From assembly GCA_945876985.1 (NCBI GenBank), contig CAMCQX010000044.1, positions 1 to 9,075 on the forward strand: DNA of 9,075 bases, given 5' to 3'. Under the pieces are notes generated by a model. It had not been told where the DNA came from. It made no database searches and saw only the letters and a program-made list of their open reading frames with translations. The translations under genes were made by a program, and so were the position numbers. This document shows positions 5,036 to 9,075 of this stretch, one piece after another (position 1 is the first letter of the stretch; the number at the start of each line of letters is the position of its first letter). Source of the stretch: Chitinophaga pinensis. GTDB lineage: Bacteria > Bacteroidota > Bacteroidia > UKL13-3.

Positions 5036-8000
5036 ATGATTAAAAGGCTTTACATAATTTTATTTTATTTGTTTTTTACTTTTAAATTATTTGCACAAAC
5101 ATGTACCATAATTACTAGTTCAAATATAGTTTGCATAAACAATGCATTGAATTTTAGTGCAACTTATACAGCTGGTTTAACTCCTAGTAGTTACGATTGG
5201 AATTTTGGAAATGGCGTAACAAATACGCAAGCAAGTCCTACTTATAATTACCCTGTAACAGGTACATTTACCCCAACTTTAAAAATTACTTTTACCAATA
5301 ATTCTCAATGTATTGTAAGTGGAACACCTATTCAAGTGGTGGCTTTACCTATAGCTAATTTTAGAATAATAACACCAAGCACCCAATGTTTTAATGGTAA
5401 CTCAGTTTGTATAGCCGATTCGTCAAAACCAGGACCAAGCGGAAGTCCATTAACTTACAGAACTTTTTTATGGGGTGATGGTGGATTTGACAATACTGCA
5501 ATTACCAATAAAATACTTTGCCACAGTTATACAAATGTGTTGGGAAGTACTAATTCATTGGTAATAGAAGTTACAGATGCCAATAATTGTTTAACTCGAG
5601 TTGAACTAAATAATGCCATTGTAATTAGACCAAAACCAAGTCCAATTAGTTTTTATACGCAATATGTTCCTCAGTGTAATGTCACCCCAGTTACATTTTT
5701 AAACACATCAGTTTTAGCATTAGCAAAAGTTAAAAAATTTACATGGGATTTTGGCGATGGAACGGCTGATTCATCAAGCACTAAATGGACAAATTTTGTT
5801 CATATTTATACCAAAGGTGGATTTTTTTCACCAAGGCTAACAATAACTGATTTAAACGATTGTGTGCAAACTTATTTATTATATAATGGCGCTCAAAACG
5901 TAAAATTAGATAGCACTATAACGGTTAATAGCATTAGCAAATGCTTTAGTCAGCAAAACTATAGCTTTTCAGTTCCTAATTCTGCTGGCGCAAAAATTTA
6001 TTGGGCTATTTATGATTCACAAAATAAATTTTTTGATACTTTAATTTATGATGCATTCTCTCAACAACTAAGTAAAAGATTTAGTTGTGGGCAATACAAA
6101 GTAAAAGTTTATATTGTAATGGGTAGTTGTAAAGTTCAAATTGATACATTAATTGATGTTTATGGGCCAAATACCATTTTAACAAACGATACAGTTAAGG
6201 CCATTAATTCAGCACAATGCAGCGCAAAAGATACGGTATATTTTAGAACACCTCCACCTGAGCTTTCGTGTTTTTATAAAAATGTTACTAATTGGCTTTG
6301 GGATTTTGATGATACCTATGCACCTCCTTGCACTACGGATACAAAAAACGGAATAAACGTTGGAAGGAATTGTAGATACAGTAAAGATAGCATTAGGGTT
6401 AATCACAAATATGATTCAACAGTTACTAAATGTTATACTGTTAGGCTAACTATTTCGGATCCAATAAAGAATTGTAGCGATAGTGATTCAACACTTGTAG
6501 TAATGGGCCAACCCAATGCAAAACCAAATTTACCCGCCAGAAAAGGTTTGTATTATTATACCATTCCACCTGGAATTGGGAATCCTCCATTGAATTGTTT
6601 TACAAGTGCTTTTATGTTTCAATTTGATGAAACTATTCCCGATTGTGGGCGAGAAAAAATTTGGATAAATACTGATTCTGCTGCGGGCAAAAATAATTGG
6701 GATTCGGTAAAATCTTCTGACAATTTTTATATGAATAGGTACTCAAATACTGCCGATTCGAACGGATGGGTAACAGTTGGCTTAATTATAAAAAACGGAA
6801 TTTGTTACGACACAGCTTGGTATCATAACATGTTTCAATTAATAAAAATAAAACCTCAATTTACCACAAAAATTGAGGGAACATGTGCACCTTATAAAGT
6901 TACAATTAGCCTATTAGATTCAATTCAAGACAGTTTAACAACGGCAAGAATTAGTTTTGATGGCATAGATAGTATTCAAAATTTCACTACTACTCAAAAT
7001 GTTATAAATCAGAAGTCCTATGTATTTAAAACGATGGGAATCAAAAAACTCAAAGTAACTTTAACCAATAGAAAAGGCTGTTCTCAATCATACGATACCA
7101 CTTTATATTTAGGTTTTTATGCTGGGGTAAATTTCAAAAAACCAATTGTTTGTTTGAACGATTCCGTAGCATTTTTAGATAGCATAGATTATAATTCTCG
7201 GTATACAGGTTATTGGCGGATGAGCAGCCGTGCAAATTTTGAAAAAATATCATGGAATTTTGGTGATACCAATGCATTTACAAAAACTGGTTATTTGCCT
7301 AAGCATAAATATAAATATTTCGGTAATTACACCATAAAAATAGCTGTTCAAGATAGTTTGGGTTGTAGAGATACCATAACAGCTCCTAATAAATTAAAAG
7401 TATTAGATGTTAAAGCTGGAATTGGACCAATAAGCGGAAATTTAATATGTGCGCCTAAAATTATTCCATTTTTAGACAATTCTAAAATTTTGGATTCATC
7501 GTATATTACTGGCGTTTCAAAAAACGATAGTGTGGTAAATTGGCGTTGGAATTTTGGAGATTTAAAAGTGGAGAGTTTACTAAAAAATCCGCTGCATGAT
7601 TTTACAAGCAATGGAACTTTTACAGTAAAACTAGTAGTATTAACACAAAATGGTTGTACCGACAGCATTTTGTTGCCTTTAACAATTAAAGGTCCAAAAC
7701 CATTTTATACTTTTGCGAGTGGCGATACTTTAGGATGCAGTCCAGTAAAATTAAAACTGAACAATACCACAGGAGTTCAATTACAAAGTTGGCAATGGAC
7801 TGTAACTGGCCCAACTAATTTTATTTTGTCAACAGATAAAGATACCGCTACTAATTTTACTTTAGTAAAATCTGGTAAATACAGACTTTTATTATTAGGA
7901 ACGGACTCTTTAGTAAATGAAGTTACCGGACAAACTATTTATTGTACCTCGGTTTATCCTGATACTTTGAATCCAAATGCTCGTCCGGTATATGTTATCG

Positions 8001-8815
8001 TTTTCGATAAACCAAAAGTTAATTTAATTGGACCAGATAGTGTTTGCCCTAATGAAATTTTTACATTAACAGCAAGAGCAGATACTTTGTATAGTCAGTT
8101 TTTATGGCAAACAAGTACTGGTTTTAGTTCAGGAATAAAACCAAGAACAGACACTACTTTTAACTATAGTTTTAAAGATACAGGGAATTATTTTGTTAAA
8201 TTAATTCCTACACCAAAAATTAATATTACTTGTATTGATACCGCTATTCACGCCATTTATGTTAGAAATATAAAAGCAGATTTTGATATCAATGCAGCCA
8301 ATACTCCTCTGTATGCATTTGTAAATAAATCAACAAATGCTACCAATTATTATTGGAATTTTGGCCAACCAAGTTCAGGTACAAACAATGTTTCAAATAG
8401 CCAAAATCCAACCCACGATTACAAAAGTTTAAACGATAGTTTTAAAGTATGTTTAGTAGTAAAAAATTTAGCTGATTGTTATGACACTACATGTAAAATT
8501 ATCATTCCAGTATCGCGTTTAATTCAAGTTCCAAATGTGTTTACTCCTAATGGTGACGGCATAAATGATGCTTTTGATATAGATATTTTAGGGGAGACAT
8601 TTTATGAAATAAAAATTTATAACCGATGGGGGAATAAGGTTTTTGAAGGCAATGCCGATGGAAAAGGAAACGATGGAAATAATTGGAACGGGAAAACCGA
8701 TAATGATGGTTTGCCAAATTCCGCTGGAGTTTATTTTTACACTTTTAAATATAAATTTGATTTAAACGACAGTGAAAAAACATTGCATGGCACCATCACT
8801 TTAATTAACGAGTAG
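5036..8815 (+). CDS. Large secreted PKD-repeat protein with T9SS type B (CHU_C) sorting domain
   Basis: This 1259-residue protein has a signal peptide (MIKRLYIILFYLFFTFKLFAQ, cleavage after about 21) and then a chain of PKD/Ig-like modules. Their marker W-x-F-G-D/N motifs are at WNFGNG (55-60), LWGDG (145-149), WDFGDG (237-242), WDFDD (422-426), WNFGD (740-744), WNFGD (838-842) and WNFG (1107-1110). More degenerate modules lie at about 500-690 and 890-1075. About 34 cysteines recur near module starts (for example CAPKIIPF) and ends (for example NGCTDS), suggesting one disulfide per module. The C-terminus (about 1162-1257) is the gliding-motility-associated type B domain: QVPNVFTPNGDGINDAFDI, YEIKIYNRWGNKVFEG, NWNGKTDNDG and SAGVYFYTFKY. 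Type B tails direct export through the T9SS and surface attachment. A role as a surface adhesin or matrix protein is inference. No catalytic domain was seen. The start is a single clear ATG in an A-rich leader. Confidence 0.92.
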   Translation: MIKRLYIILFYLFFTFKLFAQTCTIITSSNIVCINNALNFSATYTAGLTPSSYDWNFGNGVTNTQASPTYNYPVTGTFTPTLKITFTNNSQCIVSGTPIQVVALPIANFRIITPSTQCFNGNSVCIADSSKPGPSGSPLTYRTFLWGDGGFDNTAITNKILCHSYTNVLGSTNSLVIEVTDANNCLTRVELNNAIVIRPKPSPISFYTQYVPQCNVTPVTFLNTSVLALAKVKKFTWDFGDGTADSSSTKWTNFVHIYTKGGFFSPRLTITDLNDCVQTYLLYNGAQNVKLDSTITVNSISKCFSQQNYSFSVPNSAGAKIYWAIYDSQNKFFDTLIYDAFSQQLSKRFSCGQYKVKVYIVMGSCKVQIDTLIDVYGPNTILTNDTVKAINSAQCSAKDTVYFRTPPPELSCFYKNVTNWLWDFDDTYAPPCTTDTKNGINVGRNCRYSKDSIRVNHKYDSTVTKCYTVRLTISDPIKNCSDSDSTLVVMGQPNAKPNLPARKGLYYYTIPPGIGNPPLNCFTSAFMFQFDETIPDCGREKIWINTDSAAGKNNWDSVKSSDNFYMNRYSNTADSNGWVTVGLIIKNGICYDTAWYHNMFQLIKIKPQFTTKIEGTCAPYKVTISLLDSIQDSLTTARISFDGIDSIQNFTTTQNVINQKSYVFKTMGIKKLKVTLTNRKGCSQSYDTTLYLGFYAGVNFKKPIVCLNDSVAFLDSIDYNSRYTGYWRMSSRANFEKISWNFGDTNAFTKTGYLPKHKYKYFGNYTIKIAVQDSLGCRDTITAPNKLKVLDVKAGIGPISGNLICAPKIIPFLDNSKILDSSYITGVSKNDSVVNWRWNFGDLKVESLLKNPLHDFTSNGTFTVKLVVLTQNGCTDSILLPLTIKGPKPFYTFASGDTLGCSPVKLKLNNTTGVQLQSWQWTVTGPTNFILSTDKDTATNFTLVKSGKYRLLLLGTDSLVNEVTGQTIYCTSVYPDTLNPNARPVYVIVFDKPKVNLIGPDSVCPNEIFTLTARADTLYSQFLWQTSTGFSSGIKPRTDTTFNYSFKDTGNYFVKLIPTPKINITCIDTAIHAIYVRNIKADFDINAANTPLYAFVNKSTNATNYYWNFGQPSSGTNNVSNSQNPTHDYKSLNDSFKVCLVVKNLADCYDTTCKIIIPVSRLIQVPNVFTPNGDGINDAFDIDILGETFYEIKIYNRWGNKVFEGNADGKGNDGNNWNGKTDNDGLPNSAGVYFYTFKYKFDLNDSEKTLHGTITLINE

Positions 8816-8824
8816 TATTTTAAA

Positions 8825-9075
8825 ATGACAAACGAGGAAATTGCACTTAAATGGTTTGAAGCATTTAACCAGCACCATTTAGAAAATTTATTGAATTTAT
8901 ACCATGAAAATGCCAAACATTTTAGCCCAAAACTAAAAATAAGATTGCCAGAAACAAACGGACTAATTATTGGAAAAAATGCACTCAGAACTTGGTGGGA
9001 AGATGCTTTTTTAAGGTTGCCAAATTTGCATTATGCAGTAACTAGTTTAACAGCAAATAACCAAAGAGTTTTTAT
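8825..9075 (+). CDS. NTF2/SnoaL-like protein, 3'-truncated by window edge
   Basis: The ATG at 8825 opens a frame that stays open to the window end, giving 83 codons. It begins MTNEEIALKWFEAFNQHH, continues LENLLNLYHENAKHFSP, and contains IGKNALRTWWEDAFLRLPN followed by a beta-like stretch (HYAVTSLTANNQRVF). The pattern of an N-terminal helix with WFEAFN, then L..LY...A.F.SP, then G...I/L..WW...F...P, is typical of SnoaL-like / nuclear transport factor 2-fold proteins, which are usually about 110-150 residues. There is no signal peptide, so it is probably cytoplasmic. Members range from small-molecule isomerases to proteins of unknown role, and the function cannot be set from this fragment. 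It begins 9 bases after the stop of the PKD protein and could be read through from it. Confidence 0.75.
   Translation, partial: MTNEEIALKWFEAFNQHHLENLLNLYHENAKHFSPKLKIRLPETNGLIIGKNALRTWWEDAFLRLPNLHYAVTSLTANNQRVF

Noticed and set aside
7348..7668. 106-residue minus-strand reading frame inside the PKD protein gene
   Set aside because: It lies fully within a well-supported coding region and has no recognisable domain or start context. It is a shadow of the plus-strand gene.

Overview
The window looks like chromosomal DNA from a member of the Bacteroidota. It is strongly AT-rich, its genes lack Shine-Dalgarno sites and start in A/T-rich contexts, several products are lipoproteins beginning MKK... 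with a late lipobox cysteine, and two proteins carry the two kinds of C-terminal sorting domain used by the type IX secretion system (T9SS). The family mix (DUF2723 membrane protein, DUF4920 lipoprotein, PKD-repeat protein with a gliding-motility-type C-terminus) fits a free-living or environmental relative of Flavobacteria, Sphingobacteria or Chitinophagia. The genus cannot be fixed from this stretch.

Layout. (1) 1-2187, plus strand: the 3' three-quarters or so of a DUF2723 polytopic membrane protein, closed by a strong intrinsic terminator at 2208-2240. (2) 2342-2851: a DUF4920 lipoprotein, followed by a three-segment inverted-repeat structure (2865-2932) that ends in a terminator hairpin and resembles a dispersed intergenic repeat. 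(3) 2986-3967: two genes overlapping by 8 bases, for a lipoprotein with a C-terminal CxxCH haem motif and a thioredoxin-fold lipoprotein whose active site is CGDT rather than CxxC. (4) 3981-4064: a short orphan reading frame that matches the last 27 residues of the large protein further downstream, apparently the tail of a lost type B T9SS protein. (5) 4081-4776, minus strand: a small secreted protein with a type A T9SS sorting domain. (6) 4777-5035: a divergent AT-rich intergenic region. (7) 5036-8815: a 1259-residue secreted protein of degenerate PKD/Ig-like modules ending in a type B (CHU_C) sorting domain. (8) 8825-9075: the start of an NTF2/SnoaL-like protein that runs off the window.

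How they fit together. Nearly every complete product is predicted to be exported: three lipoproteins anchored in the periplasm or outer membrane, and two T9SS substrates. The overlapping cytochrome-like and thioredoxin-like genes are the clearest functional pair and suggest envelope redox chemistry. The DUF4920 protein just upstream also has conserved-looking cysteines but is separated from them by a terminator. The type A and type B T9SS proteins are divergently placed, and the orphan type B tail shows that this neighbourhood has been rearranged.

No CRISPR array, tRNA, rRNA, insertion sequence or phage gene was seen. I found no convincing new multi-gene system. The most worthwhile items are the orphan sorting-domain tail, the alternative-hairpin repeat and the monothiol thioredoxin/cytochrome pair.
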